IMG/VR virus record: IMGVR_UViG_3300017917_003106
Location: 1 to 51,282 of that record
Length of the DNA stretch: 51,282 nucleotides
Strand: one strand, 5' to 3'
Source of the DNA: a virus
The position numbers were made by a program, and so were the translations under genes. Below the pieces are notes generated by a model. It searched no databases and was not told the origin of the DNA. It worked only from the letters and a program-made list of their open reading frames with translations. How positions within the stretch are numbered: the first letter of the stretch is position 1; each line of letters starts with the position of its first letter. This document shows, one piece after another, positions 1 through 8,614 of the stretch.

Positions 1-174
1 GAAGTTAAACCAATTTCATTCTCTGCAAAATACTTAAAAGAGATTTTATCAGCAAACAAAGAAGCAACATCTGTTGTATTGAAAGTATCAACATCAGGTC
101 TGGCACACGTAGAGTTTAAGATTGATGACTTTACTGCAAAATACTATTTAGTAGAAGTTCAATTGACAGCATAA
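1..174 (+). CDS. DNA polymerase sliding clamp, C-terminal end (partial)
   Basis: Only the last 57 codons are inside the window; the gene begins upstream. The end reads like the C-terminal domain of the PCNA/T4 gp45 ring: a helix-strand unit containing FSAKYLKEIL, then SGLAHVEFKIDDF and the closing strand KYYLVEVQL. The ring tethers the polymerase to DNA and, in T4, also activates late transcription. The TAA stop overlaps the ATG of the methyltransferase gene (TAATG), so the two are translationally coupled. Polymerase and clamp-loader genes follow directly, which supports the call. The N-terminal domain cannot be assessed. Confidence 0.75.
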   Translation, partial: EVKPISFSAKYLKEILSANKEATSVVLKVSTSGLAHVEFKIDDFTAKYYLVEVQLTA

Positions 175-1745
175 TGGCATTTAACTACCCAAAAAAGTAT
201 TTTTACGAAAAGAACGAATGGTTATACGAACCTGAAGTGAATCTTAAATACGAAGATGTATTGAAGATGCCATTTCCAGAGTTTGAAAAATGGGTTGCGT
301 TCTTTAGGGAGTTAGCCGTTAGAAAATGGAATGAAACTGGTGCACCTCCTCGCATCGGTGTAGATGAGGGAGAGATGATTGAGCAGTTCTCTAAACTACA
401 AACTTACAAAGTAGAAAAGTTTGAAGAAAAGGATGATGATGGAAACGAAGTTATTTTTAACTTTAATAAGTTTGCAACACCAGTAAATCAGTTCTTTCCT
501 GCAATGTATAAGACGGGCATTGGTGGTTCGGCATACGATAAACCAAAACCGTCAATATACGATGTATTTGCAGATGATGCATACTTACCGGAGTTTGTTA
601 AACAGATGAGAAGATTGACAAGACAGGACGGCATGTATCGTTTTTCCAAAACATTACATTTGGATAATCCAGAGTTTCACAACTCACACATTCAAAGTGG
701 AAAAGAATGGATTGAGAGATGGGTTGCCGGAGATAGTAAAGAGGGATATGGGTTCTGTTTATCTCAAGCAGATAGTAAAGTTCCATCACCACCAATCACT
801 GCACAGGAGGTTAAAGAACTTTATGCAGCAGGAATATTGAAGTATGAAAACATTTCTTCACTAAAAACTGCGGATTGGGGTGAGAACATAGATAATTTGA
901 TTGATATTCCAAAACAACCAATTCAAATTAAAATCTATCCTTTTGGACAAACCATCTTCCCAGAAGCAACTGCGGCATTTCGTATTGGTATGGGAACTCA
1001 AGCGGTAGTAAATTTCCCACCACTTACTGCAAAGTATCTGTATAAGAGATTTACCGACCATATCAAAGACCAGGATGTAATCAACATCTATGACCCATCT
1101 GCAGGTTGGGGTGGTAGGATTTTGGGAGCATTGAGTTTAGATGATAGAAATATCCATTATATTGGAAATGACCCGAATACGGAAAACTATATTGAAGAAA
1201 TCGGTAAAACGAGATACGAATATCTTGCAGAATTTTTCAACAACAAAATACCAGGTGCAGCAAATCCATTTTGGGGACATGCAAATACCTATGAAATTTT
1301 CAGAACAGGCTCGGAAATTATTCATTTAGAAGAAAGGTTCCAAAAATACAAAGGAAAATTAGATTTCGCATTTACATCTCCACCATACTTTGATAGAGAG
1401 AGATATTCAGATGATGAGACACAATCTTTTAAGAAGTTCAACAACTATGATAGCTGGAGAGACGGGTTCCTTAGACCTACTCTAACAACGATATATGAAT
1501 ATCTAAGAAATGATAGATACTGTTGTTGGAATATAGCGGACATAAAAGTTGGACCAGATAAGTTCTTTCCATTAGAACAAGATAGTATTGATATCCTTAC
1601 AGAATTAGGTATGGAATATCAAGGAAAACTAAGAATGACAATGAGTCCTATGACGGGAATGGATTTATCCAAAGCGAAGAACTGTATGCAAATTGAAGGA
1701 CAGTTTTACAAATACGAACCAATTTTTATATTCTACAAACCATAA
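174..1745 (+). CDS. DNA methyltransferase (SPPY-type, N4-cytosine or N6-adenine)
   Basis: A 523-residue protein with a class I methyltransferase core in its C-terminal half. DPSAGWGGR at residue 307 is the AdoMet-binding motif I, and TSPPYF at 401-406 is catalytic motif IV, as in amino-methyltransferases. Motif I precedes motif IV, so the order is not permuted to the beta type. The first 270 or so residues match no domain I know and could hold target recognition. No restriction endonuclease is adjacent, so an orphan enzyme that protects phage DNA or marks it for replication is more likely than an R-M system. Its place between clamp and polymerase suggests coupling to replication. Base specificity cannot be read from the sequence. 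Confidence 0.75.
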   Translation: MAFNYPKKYFYEKNEWLYEPEVNLKYEDVLKMPFPEFEKWVAFFRELAVRKWNETGAPPRIGVDEGEMIEQFSKLQTYKVEKFEEKDDDGNEVIFNFNKFATPVNQFFPAMYKTGIGGSAYDKPKPSIYDVFADDAYLPEFVKQMRRLTRQDGMYRFSKTLHLDNPEFHNSHIQSGKEWIERWVAGDSKEGYGFCLSQADSKVPSPPITAQEVKELYAAGILKYENISSLKTADWGENIDNLIDIPKQPIQIKIYPFGQTIFPEATAAFRIGMGTQAVVNFPPLTAKYLYKRFTDHIKDQDVINIYDPSAGWGGRILGALSLDDRNIHYIGNDPNTENYIEEIGKTRYEYLAEFFNNKIPGAANPFWGHANTYEIFRTGSEIIHLEERFQKYKGKLDFAFTSPPYFDRERYSDDETQSFKKFNNYDSWRDGFLRPTLTTIYEYLRNDRYCCWNIADIKVGPDKFFPLEQDSIDILTELGMEYQGKLRMTMSPMTGMDLSKAKNCMQIEGQFYKYEPIFIFYKP

Positions 1746-4303
1746 TGTATCAAAACATATTTTACGAAAGGCAGAAAAACCTAATTCATCTTTGGGATGA
1801 CCAATCGGGTTATCAAACCTTCCCATACAGAAAATACGCATACAAAAAAGACCAATACGGACAGTATCGTTCTATGTATGGTGATAAACTTACAAAGATT
1901 GCTAAGTGGGAAAAGGATGATACTGATGAATTATTTGAATCAGATGTTCCAGAAACAACGAGGGTATTGGTAGATATTTACGACTCGGATTTACCATCAA
2001 CCGGTCACAGAGTTATGACCTTTGACATTGAGGTTGAAATGGTCAGTGGGTTACCAAATACTTTGGAAGCAAAGAATGAGATAACTGCGATTGCATCACA
2101 TGATGGTGCAACAAAGTTATACGATGTATTTGTTTTGGATAAAGAAAAGAAGGTAAAAAACAATTCTAATTCATTTGATAAAGATGGTAGAAAAGTAAAT
2201 GTTCATGTTTTCGATAATGAAAAAAACTTACTTATTGGATTTCTAAACTATTATGAAGAAATAAATCCAACAATATTAACGGGTTGGAATATTGACTTTT
2301 TTGATATTCCGTATTTATACAATCGTATCAAAAATGTATGTGGTGAAAAGCATGCAAAACGATTATCCCCAATTGGACAAACATTTTATTCACCTTACAG
2401 ACAGAGATGGAGTTTTGGTGGTGTATCTATTTTAGATTACATCAACTTATACAAAAACTACAACTATGGTTTGGAAAGTTCTTATACTCTAAACCATATT
2501 GCAACCAAAGAATTGGGTAGAGGTAAGGTAGAATATGAAGGAAGTTTGGATGACCTTTTTGAAAACGATTTACAGAAGTTCATTGAATATAATATTGTGG
2601 ATGTGGATTTGGTTGTATCAATGGATGAGAAACTTCAGTTCATTGAATTATGTAGAGCAATCTGTCACGCTGGTTTCGTTCCTTATGAAGATTATATGTT
2701 TTCATCTAAGTATTTAGAGGGGGCATGTTTGGCATATCTTAAAAAGAAAGGATTAGTAGCACCTAACAAACCAAAGGATAGAAAAGAACGGATGCAGGCA
2801 TTGAGGGATAATAACGAAGAAAAGTTCATCGGTGCGTATGTAAAAGAACCTATCGTTGGTAAGTATGATTGGATTTACGATTTGGACTTAACATCTCTAT
2901 ATCCATCAATCATTATGACCCTAAACATTTCACCAGAAACAAAGATTGGTAAGATTGCAAATTGGGATGCAGAAGAATGGATTAGAGGAGTAGATAGAAG
3001 TTATACTATTGTTGGTAAAGAAGATACATACGAATACAGTAGAAAGGAATTGGAAGAAGTTATCAAAGATGGTAATTTAGGAGTTGCAGCAAACGGTGTT
3101 CTATATTCACAAGACCAACCAGGATTGATTGCAGATATTTTGGACACTTGGTTTTCACAGAGGGTTGAGTTCCGTAAGTTGGAAAAGAAATACGGTGAAG
3201 AAGGTGATAATGAAAAGTATGAGTTCTATGCAAAAAGACAGTTAGTTCAAAAAATCTTATTGAACTCAATGTATGGTGTATTGGGATTACCTGCATTTCG
3301 TTTCTATGATATTGATAATGCAGAAGCGGTTACGATTACGGGTCAAACTGTAATTAAGAAAACTGCGGAAATGGCAAATATCAAATATTGGAAAGAGTTG
3401 GGAACCAAAGAAGATTACAATGTGTATATTGATACCGATTCAATCTATATGATGGCAGAACCATTAGTGAAACACAGATATCCTAACTACAAAGAGTTTG
3501 ATGAACAAAGAATGGCACAGGAGGTAAATACAATTGCAGAAGAAACCCAAACATTCTTAAACAACTTTTACAATCTATTAGCAGAAAGGTTCTTCTTTAT
3601 ACCAAAAGATAAACACAGATTTGAAATCAAAAAGGAGTATATTTCCAAAGCAGGATTTTGGGTGGCAAAGAAAAGATACGCGCAATGGATGATTTTGAAA
3701 AATGGTATCCCTTGCGATAAGTTGGATGTGAAAGGGTTGGATGTGGTTCGTTCATCGTTTCCCAAAGCATTTCAGGATTTTATGGCAAGTATGCTGAAGG
3801 ATATCCTAATGAGTAAAGATAACGCATACATTGATGGTAAGTTATTGGAGTTCAAAGCAAGTTTACCAAACCTACCCGTTAGAACAATTGCGAAAGGTGG
3901 GGCAATCAAAGAGTTGAGTAAATACGATAATGGTAGTTGGAGAAAGGATAGTGGATTACAGATTGCAAGTTTTGAGAAAGGAACACCTGCACACGTAAAA
4001 GCAGGAATCGCATACAACCGATTATTGAAGTTCTTTAACGCACCATTTAAGCACGAACCGATTAGAGATGGTGATAAAGTGAAATGGGTATATCTTAAAA
4101 ATAACCCATTAGGTTTAGATACGGTTGCGTTTAAAGATTACAATGACCCTAAACAGATTATGGATTTCATTGAACAATACGTAGATAGGGACATGATTTA
4201 CAAAGCTGAATTGGAAAATAAAGTAGATGATTTCTATAACGCATTGAAATGGGAGAAAGCATCAACGGAGGCACAGACAGCTAAAAAGTTTTTTTCTTTT
4301 TAA
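1745..4303 (+). CDS. Family B DNA polymerase with 3'-5' exonuclease (T4 gp43-like)
   Basis: An 852-residue replicative polymerase, close to the 898 residues of T4 gp43. The exonuclease domain shows Exo I (FDIEVE, D94 and E96), Exo II (GWNIDFFDIPYLYNR) and Exo III (YNIVDVDLV). The polymerase domain shows motif A (DLTSLYPS, D381), motif B (KILLNSMYG, K503) and motif C (YIDTDS, D563 and D565). All expected metal ligands are present, so both activities should be intact. The start overlaps the methyltransferase stop (TAATG). Clamp, clamp loader, gp62-like protein and dUTPase lie within 6 kb, forming a replisome cluster in a different order from T4. Confidence 0.97.
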   Translation: MYQNIFYERQKNLIHLWDDQSGYQTFPYRKYAYKKDQYGQYRSMYGDKLTKIAKWEKDDTDELFESDVPETTRVLVDIYDSDLPSTGHRVMTFDIEVEMVSGLPNTLEAKNEITAIASHDGATKLYDVFVLDKEKKVKNNSNSFDKDGRKVNVHVFDNEKNLLIGFLNYYEEINPTILTGWNIDFFDIPYLYNRIKNVCGEKHAKRLSPIGQTFYSPYRQRWSFGGVSILDYINLYKNYNYGLESSYTLNHIATKELGRGKVEYEGSLDDLFENDLQKFIEYNIVDVDLVVSMDEKLQFIELCRAICHAGFVPYEDYMFSSKYLEGACLAYLKKKGLVAPNKPKDRKERMQALRDNNEEKFIGAYVKEPIVGKYDWIYDLDLTSLYPSIIMTLNISPETKIGKIANWDAEEWIRGVDRSYTIVGKEDTYEYSRKELEEVIKDGNLGVAANGVLYSQDQPGLIADILDTWFSQRVEFRKLEKKYGEEGDNEKYEFYAKRQLVQKILLNSMYGVLGLPAFRFYDIDNAEAVTITGQTVIKKTAEMANIKYWKELGTKEDYNVYIDTDSIYMMAEPLVKHRYPNYKEFDEQRMAQEVNTIAEETQTFLNNFYNLLAERFFFIPKDKHRFEIKKEYISKAGFWVAKKRYAQWMILKNGIPCDKLDVKGLDVVRSSFPKAFQDFMASMLKDILMSKDNAYIDGKLLEFKASLPNLPVRTIAKGGAIKELSKYDNGSWRKDSGLQIASFEKGTPAHVKAGIAYNRLLKFFNAPFKHEPIRDGDKVKWVYLKNNPLGLDTVAFKDYNDPKQIMDFIEQYVDRDMIYKAELENKVDDFYNALKWEKASTEAQTAKKFFSF

Positions 4304-4304
4304 T

Positions 4305-5105
4305 ATGGAAAGTTTAAAATATTGGACAGTTAATGGATTTGAAGTATCATCTTATAAGTGGGGAATTTCGGATAGAATTAAATCAATATATAGACATTCT
4401 GGTTCAGACCAAACCGGTTTATGTAAATACACATATAATGAATTAGGATTTAGAGGTGATTCAATTCATAAAAATGGATTTAAAATAATGTCAATTGGTT
4501 GTTCTAATACAGAAGGTATCGGTGTAAATGATAATGAAACTTGGCCTGCACAATTTACATCTCATGTAGAAACTGGTGTAAATATGAATTTTGGTCATGG
4601 TGGAAGAAGTAATGATTATATTAGTAGATGTTTATTAACCTATTATGATTTAATAAAACCAGATTTAGTGTTAATAATGTACACAGAACCACATAGAAGA
4701 GAATTTTATACAAAAGATGCCGGAATAGAACCATTTCATCATATTAGTTGGGGATATTTTAAAGAAAATGAAGTAGGAAAAGAAGAACACAAATCCAGTG
4801 TAAATTTATCTAATCCTGAAAATGATTTCCAAAATTGGTATAAAAATCATCTTTTAATAAAATATTTTTTACAAACAAAAAACTGTAATTGGATATGGAA
4901 TGGATTTTTTTTAAAAACCGAATACACTGAACAAAATAGATTTGATGGAGACTACGATAAATGGTTGGATTTTAGTGTCGAAGGTACGCATCCTGGTCCA
5001 AAGACAAATGCAGAATATGCAAAAAAACTATACAATTATGCAAAAGAACTTGGTTATTTAGAAAAAAATGAGTATATTAGTAAAAATAAAAGTAAATTAT
5101 TATGA
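4305..5105 (+). CDS. SGNH/GDSL-like hydrolase
   Basis: A 266-residue protein with the spaced blocks of an SGNH esterase. Block I is SIGCSNTEGIG with the candidate nucleophile S67. The glycine/asparagine block is GHGGRSND at 97-104, and the C-terminal block is EGTHPG with H229, where E226 replaces the usual Asp of DxxH. Such enzymes remove acyl groups from sugars, lipids or peptidoglycan. No signal peptide is seen, so it acts in the cytoplasm or on a virion. It follows the polymerase by one base and its TGA overlaps the next ATG. The polysaccharide genes downstream make a glycan O-acyl hydrolase (or transferase) plausible, but this is inference. Confidence 0.6.
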   Translation: MESLKYWTVNGFEVSSYKWGISDRIKSIYRHSGSDQTGLCKYTYNELGFRGDSIHKNGFKIMSIGCSNTEGIGVNDNETWPAQFTSHVETGVNMNFGHGGRSNDYISRCLLTYYDLIKPDLVLIMYTEPHRREFYTKDAGIEPFHHISWGYFKENEVGKEEHKSSVNLSNPENDFQNWYKNHLLIKYFLQTKNCNWIWNGFFLKTEYTEQNRFDGDYDKWLDFSVEGTHPGPKTNAEYAKKLYNYAKELGYLEKNEYISKNKSKLL

Positions 5106-5404
5106 GTGAAAAATTAGAACAAACTGAAGGAACATTAGAACAAATTGGAGAATTAAAATTGCAATCTCCAAAAGAATTCCAACAAGCAGAATGGTGTTTC
5201 CAATTTTTTGATAGTGAACCAGTGGTATTTGCATGGTCACAATCGGAAACCGAACCCGGAACATTAGTATTGGAAGTTAAACCAACCGAAAATAGTGGAT
5301 TAACTTTCGTAAAAGATGGTATGGAATTTAAATTATTTGCAAGAGAATTAACCGAAGTTGGAAAACAAATGAGAGAGGAACAAAACAATGCACGTCAAGA
5401 TTAA
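5102..5404 (+). CDS. Hypothetical protein, acidic, 100 aa
   Basis: I do not recognise this family. The protein is acidic, begins with a Glu/Gln-rich segment (EKLEQTEGTLEQIGELKLQ) and continues as a probable small alpha/beta domain around WCFQFFDSEPVVFAWSQ. There are no membrane segments, Cys clusters or nucleotide-binding motifs. It overlaps the preceding stop by ATGA and the dUTPase start by 17 bases, so it is translationally coupled in the replication operon. A small accessory role in replication or nucleotide metabolism is possible from context only. Confidence 0.7.
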   Translation: MSEKLEQTEGTLEQIGELKLQSPKEFQQAEWCFQFFDSEPVVFAWSQSETEPGTLVLEVKPTENSGLTFVKDGMEFKLFARELTEVGKQMREEQNNARQD

Positions 5405-5813
5405 AAAATTACATCCAGATGCGGTAATTCCAAAATACGCAAAAGAAGGTGATGCGGGAATGGATTTAATTGCAACGTCTAAAATTAGTAACGGAACGGC
5501 ACAATGTTCTTATGGGACAGGTCTTGCAATGGAAATACCTGAAGGTTATGTAGGATTAGTGTTCCCTCGTTCATCTATTAGAAATACCGAATTAACATTG
5601 AGTAATTCAGTTGGTGTAATTGATAGTGGATATAGAGGAGAAATCCAAGCAACTTTCAACAAAACAAATGGATTAGATTCATTTGATTATAAAGTGGGTG
5701 ATAAAATTGCACAAATAATTATTTTACCATATCCATATATTACGTTTGATGAAGTAGAAGAATTATCTACAACTGAAAGAGGTGAGGGTGGATTTGGTTC
5801 AACTGGTAAATAA
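5388..5813 (+). CDS. dut: dUTP diphosphatase (trimeric dUTPase)
   Basis: A 141-residue enzyme hydrolysing dUTP to dUMP, which limits uracil in phage DNA and feeds thymidylate synthesis. All five family motifs are present: I GDAGMDL, II PRSSI, III GVIDSGYRGEI with the catalytic Asp, IV GDKIAQIIILP, and V RGEGGFGSTG at the C-terminus, which closes over the substrate. The length is normal for the homotrimer. Its product dUMP is the substrate of the thymidylate synthase at 38555-39646. The start lies inside the end of the previous gene. Confidence 0.96.
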   Translation: MHVKIKKLHPDAVIPKYAKEGDAGMDLIATSKISNGTAQCSYGTGLAMEIPEGYVGLVFPRSSIRNTELTLSNSVGVIDSGYRGEIQATFNKTNGLDSFDYKVGDKIAQIIILPYPYITFDEVEELSTTERGEGGFGSTGK

Positions 5814-5820
5814 AAAATAT

Positions 5821-6768
5821 ATGAGTTTTTTTCAGAACGAAGTAACAAAAAGAGAGCATAGTTTGTGGGTTGAAAAATACAGACCTTCCAAACTATCGGA
5901 ATATGTTGGTAATGAAACTGTTAAGGAAACTATACAACAGTATTTAGATAACAACGATATTCCACACCTCTTATTATACGGAAAAGCGGGGACAGGTAAA
6001 ACCACACTTGCAAAGTTAATCGTAAACACAATCAAATGTGACCATATGATTATCAATGCATCGGATGAAAACAATGTGGATACGGTGAGAACAAAAGTAA
6101 AAAACTTTGCATCATCAATGGGATTTGCAGGATTTAAAGTAATCATTTTAGATGAGTTTGATTATATGACACCAAACGCACAGGCAATTCTTCGTAACTT
6201 AATGGAAACGTTTTCTAAACATTGCCGTTTCATCTTAACCTGTAACTATCACGAGAAGATTATTGACCCAATTAAAAGTCGTTGTCAATCGTTTGCAATC
6301 ACACCACCAACTAAAAAAGATGTGGCAATTCAAGTGACAAGGATATTGGATACAGAAAAAATTAAATATGATGTAAAGAATGTAGCTGATATTATCAGTT
6401 CATACTATCCTGATATTCGTAGAATATTAAATACTTGCCAATTACAATCAAGTTCAGGTGAATTAAAAGTAGACCACAAAATTATGGTTGAAAGTAATTT
6501 CCAAACCAAACTAATTGAATTGTTAAAATCAACCGATGAAAAGAGGAATGTGTTTATGGCAATCAGACAAGCTGTTGCGGATAACAAATTAAACGATTAT
6601 TCGGAAATGTATTCTATGTTATATGATAAAGTTGATGAATACGCAGTAGGAAATACGGCAAATGTAATCTTAACAATTGCAGATGGTTTATCAAAAGATG
6701 CATTAGTAGTAGATAAAGAAATCGTATTTATGAGTACAATTATACAAATATTAAACATTATAAAATAA
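5821..6768 (+). CDS. Sliding-clamp loader ATPase subunit (RFC small subunit / T4 gp44-like)
   Basis: A 315-residue AAA+ ATPase that opens the sliding clamp and loads it on primed DNA. Visible elements are EKYRPSKLSEYVG at the N-terminus (RFC box), Walker A GKAGTGKTT (G54-T62), Walker B ILDEFD (D111, E112), sensor 1 LTCNYHEKI and the SRC arginine-finger motif. I chose the ATG at 5821, just after the dUTPase stop. A GTG at 5782 would add 13 residues and overlap dut, but the protein core starts after 5821. The small gp62-like subunit is two genes downstream, as expected for a T4-type loader. Confidence 0.93.
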   Translation: MSFFQNEVTKREHSLWVEKYRPSKLSEYVGNETVKETIQQYLDNNDIPHLLLYGKAGTGKTTLAKLIVNTIKCDHMIINASDENNVDTVRTKVKNFASSMGFAGFKVIILDEFDYMTPNAQAILRNLMETFSKHCRFILTCNYHEKIIDPIKSRCQSFAITPPTKKDVAIQVTRILDTEKIKYDVKNVADIISSYYPDIRRILNTCQLQSSSGELKVDHKIMVESNFQTKLIELLKSTDEKRNVFMAIRQAVADNKLNDYSEMYSMLYDKVDEYAVGNTANVILTIADGLSKDALVVDKEIVFMSTIIQILNIIK

Positions 6769-6772
6769 AATT

Positions 6773-7015
6773 ATGGAAAATCAAGGACAAGGACTACCTG
6801 TAAATTTCTCTTTAAATGATGCAAGAGATATGGTTTGTGAATGTGGAAACAAAATATTCATCACAGGATACAGATTTAAAAAAATTTCTCGCATCATCAC
6901 CGGTGGGGATAAAGATAGTGTAATGCCAATTGAGATGTATTTATGTGCATCTTGTGGAAATCCGTTACAAGAATTATTACCTGAAGAATTGAGGGATACA
7001 AAAGTTATTGGGTAA
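6773..7015 (+). CDS. Small zinc-ribbon protein
   Basis: An 80-residue protein with two cysteine pairs, CECGN near residue 23 and CASCGN near residue 60, separated by a basic beta-rich stretch. This is a CxC...CxxC zinc ribbon. The family is not recognised. It sits exactly between the two clamp-loader genes with gaps of 4 and 2 bases, so it is almost certainly co-translated with them. It may bind nucleic acid or a replisome partner, but no catalytic motif is visible. Confidence 0.75.
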   Translation: MENQGQGLPVNFSLNDARDMVCECGNKIFITGYRFKKISRIITGGDKDSVMPIEMYLCASCGNPLQELLPEELRDTKVIG

Positions 7016-7017
7016 TT

Positions 7018-7467
7018 ATGGCAAAGAAGTTATTCGACCATATTAACGCAATAACAACAGAGCAAGACCCAAACTACTTTGATAAGTTGGGAGAAGACGA
7101 TATTAAAACATGGAGTAACTTTATGATAAATCGGTTTCTCTCAATGAACCCACAATGGATTGAGTTGATTGCAGAAATACTACCCCTATCTCAAACCCTA
7201 CAACCAAAAGAGATGTATAAACTTTATATTGGTGTAATACCAAAAGGTAGATATTATCTTAAATACATAAAAGGAAAGGGTGAAAAAAAATATGAGGATT
7301 TTTTAGTAGATTTACTTAAAAAGGAATTCAATTGTTCTGAAGTTCAGGCAAACGATTATATAGAAGTCTTATATTCGACAAGAGAAGGTAGGGAAAATAT
7401 TAAATACATCTGTGAAAAATACGGAGTTGAAAAGAAGGAAATAACCAAATTAAAACTCAAAATATAA
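7018..7467 (+). CDS. Clamp-loader small subunit (T4 gp62-like)
   Basis: A 149-residue protein. The segments FDHINAI, SNFMINRFLSMNPQWIELI, EMYKLYIGVIPKGRYYLKYIK and a basic KKYEDFLVDLLKKEF fit my memory of gp62-type loader subunits in T4-like and marine phages (the FMINRFLSM and LY..IPKG.....YIKG signatures). In T4, gp62 joins gp44 to load gp45 and has no ATPase motif of its own; none is seen here. The position immediately after the AAA+ subunit and the zinc-ribbon gene agrees. A host-type promoter begins right after the stop, so this gene probably ends the first operon. Confidence 0.8.
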   Translation: MAKKLFDHINAITTEQDPNYFDKLGEDDIKTWSNFMINRFLSMNPQWIELIAEILPLSQTLQPKEMYKLYIGVIPKGRYYLKYIKGKGEKKYEDFLVDLLKKEFNCSEVQANDYIEVLYSTREGRENIKYICEKYGVEKKEITKLKLKI

Positions 7468-7499
7468 TTTGGTTTTACGGATTATTTTTCGTATATTTA
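7468..7499 (+). promoter_or_regulatory. Bacteroidota-type promoter upstream of the Cas4-like nuclease
   Basis: TTTG at 7468-7471, a 20-base spacer and TATATTTA at 7492-7499 match the Bacteroidota primary-sigma pattern TTTG-N19-21-TAnnTTTG except for the last base. The ATG of the nuclease follows at 7504, so the transcript would have almost no leader. Confidence 0.6.
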
Positions 7500-7503
7500 C
7501 AAT

Positions 7504-8364
7504 ATGGCTAGAGTATCTTTCTCACAATATAGTATGTGGAGCAGTTGCCCACAACAATACAAACTTTCTTACATAGATAAGTTATCGGAAAACACTTCTA
7601 ATATACATTTAGTATTTGGAACTGCAATGCACGAAACATTGCAAGAGTATTTAGAAAAGTGTCTTCGTATCTCAAAATCCCAAGCAGATAAACTGATGAA
7701 CCTAAATGAGGTTCTGAAACATAAAATGAGAACTCTTTATATCAAAGAGTCCAACAACGGAGAACTACCAATTTGTTCCAAAGATGAATTGGTAGAATTT
7801 CTAAATGATGGTAATACAATATTAGATTATTTTCAAAAAAGAACCAACTTCAATAAATTCTTTTCTCTAAAAGAAGATGAGTTGGTGGCAATAGAGCAAC
7901 CACTTAATGTTAAAATCAAAGAAAATATCCATTTCTTAGGATTTTTGGATTTGGTTATTAGAAATAATAGTAGTGGTAAATACAAAATCATAGATTTCAA
8001 AACAGCAACAAAAGGTTGGAGTAAATACCAAAAATCCGATCCTGTTAAAAATTCACAATTACTTCTTTACAAAAAATTCTATTCTGAAATGTTAGGAGTT
8101 TCGGTTGATATGATTGATGTTGAATTTATCATACTAAAAAGAAAGATTTCAGAAACCACAGATTTTACTGTCCCACGTATCAGTAGACATGTACCAGCAA
8201 GTGGTAAACCATCAATCAATAAAGCATGGAATTCATTTGTAGAGTTTGTGGATAGTGTATTTGATGATAATGGGGATTATAGAACAGATATAGTATTCCA
8301 AAAGAAACCATCAAAACTTTGTGAATGGTGTGAATTTTATGGAAAATATTGTGATGGAAAATAA
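7504..8364 (+). CDS. Cas4/RecB-like PD-(D/E)XK exonuclease with Fe-S cysteines
   Basis: A 286-residue nuclease. The PD-(D/E)XK core appears as GFLDLVI (D149) followed by IDFKTATKGW (D164, K166), and Q185 or its neighbour in NSQLLLYKKFY gives the QxxxY motif of RecB-like nucleases. Four cysteines are placed as in Cas4 and AddB: C15 (SSCPQQYK) far upstream, then C273, C276 and C283 (LCEWCEFYGKYC), which should hold a 4Fe-4S cluster. No cas genes are nearby, so this is a phage DNA-processing nuclease, probably for recombination or end processing. The dependence on an Fe-S cluster is notable given the A-type carrier at 27688-28011. Confidence 0.87.
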   Translation: MARVSFSQYSMWSSCPQQYKLSYIDKLSENTSNIHLVFGTAMHETLQEYLEKCLRISKSQADKLMNLNEVLKHKMRTLYIKESNNGELPICSKDELVEFLNDGNTILDYFQKRTNFNKFFSLKEDELVAIEQPLNVKIKENIHFLGFLDLVIRNNSSGKYKIIDFKTATKGWSKYQKSDPVKNSQLLLYKKFYSEMLGVSVDMIDVEFIILKRKISETTDFTVPRISRHVPASGKPSINKAWNSFVEFVDSVFDDNGDYRTDIVFQKKPSKLCEWCEFYGKYCDGK

Positions 8365-8372
8365 TATTTATG

Positions 8373-8382
8373 TATATTTATA
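8373..8382 (+). promoter_or_regulatory. Recurrent motif TATATTTATA (candidate phage promoter)
   Basis: TATATTTATA lies in the gap between two genes, with its first base 27 bases before the ATG at 8400. It is one of nine near-identical sites in the window, all just upstream of gene starts. The resemblance to the host -7 element TAnnTTTG suggests a promoter core, here without a clear TTTG 20 bases upstream. Confidence 0.5.
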
Positions 8383-8399
8383 TATAAATATTATTAACT

Positions 8400-8597
8400 A
8401 TGGCAGAATTAAAATTAACTACTGTAAAGGTTATTAAAAAGTTATACGATGAGGATTTCAAAATTGCCACAATCAAAGGTGGTATCAACTTCCAAAAATT
8501 AGTAAATAGAACTTTAGACCTTTATACAAAAAACGAAGAGTTTAGAAACCAATTAAACGAATACACAGATTTACAAATCAGTGGTTCGCAGTTTTAA
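8400..8597 (+). CDS. Hypothetical protein, 65 aa
   Basis: Not recognised. A short, probably all-helical protein with the segment GGINFQKLVNRTLDLYTKNE and mixed charge, and no Cys or membrane segment. It is the first gene after a TATATTTATA motif and precedes the glycosyltransferase block by 17 bases, so it probably leads that long operon. Its size and helical nature would suit a small structural or DNA-binding protein, but no helix-turn-helix can be asserted. Confidence 0.7.
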   Translation: MAELKLTTVKVIKKLYDEDFKIATIKGGINFQKLVNRTLDLYTKNEEFRNQLNEYTDLQISGSQF

Positions 8598-8614
8598 GAA
8601 ACAATTAAAAAGTT

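Noticed and set aside
7504-8364. CRISPR-associated Cas4 as part of a CRISPR system
   Set aside because: No repeat-spacer array or other cas gene is present; Cas4-like nucleases are common in phage replication regions.
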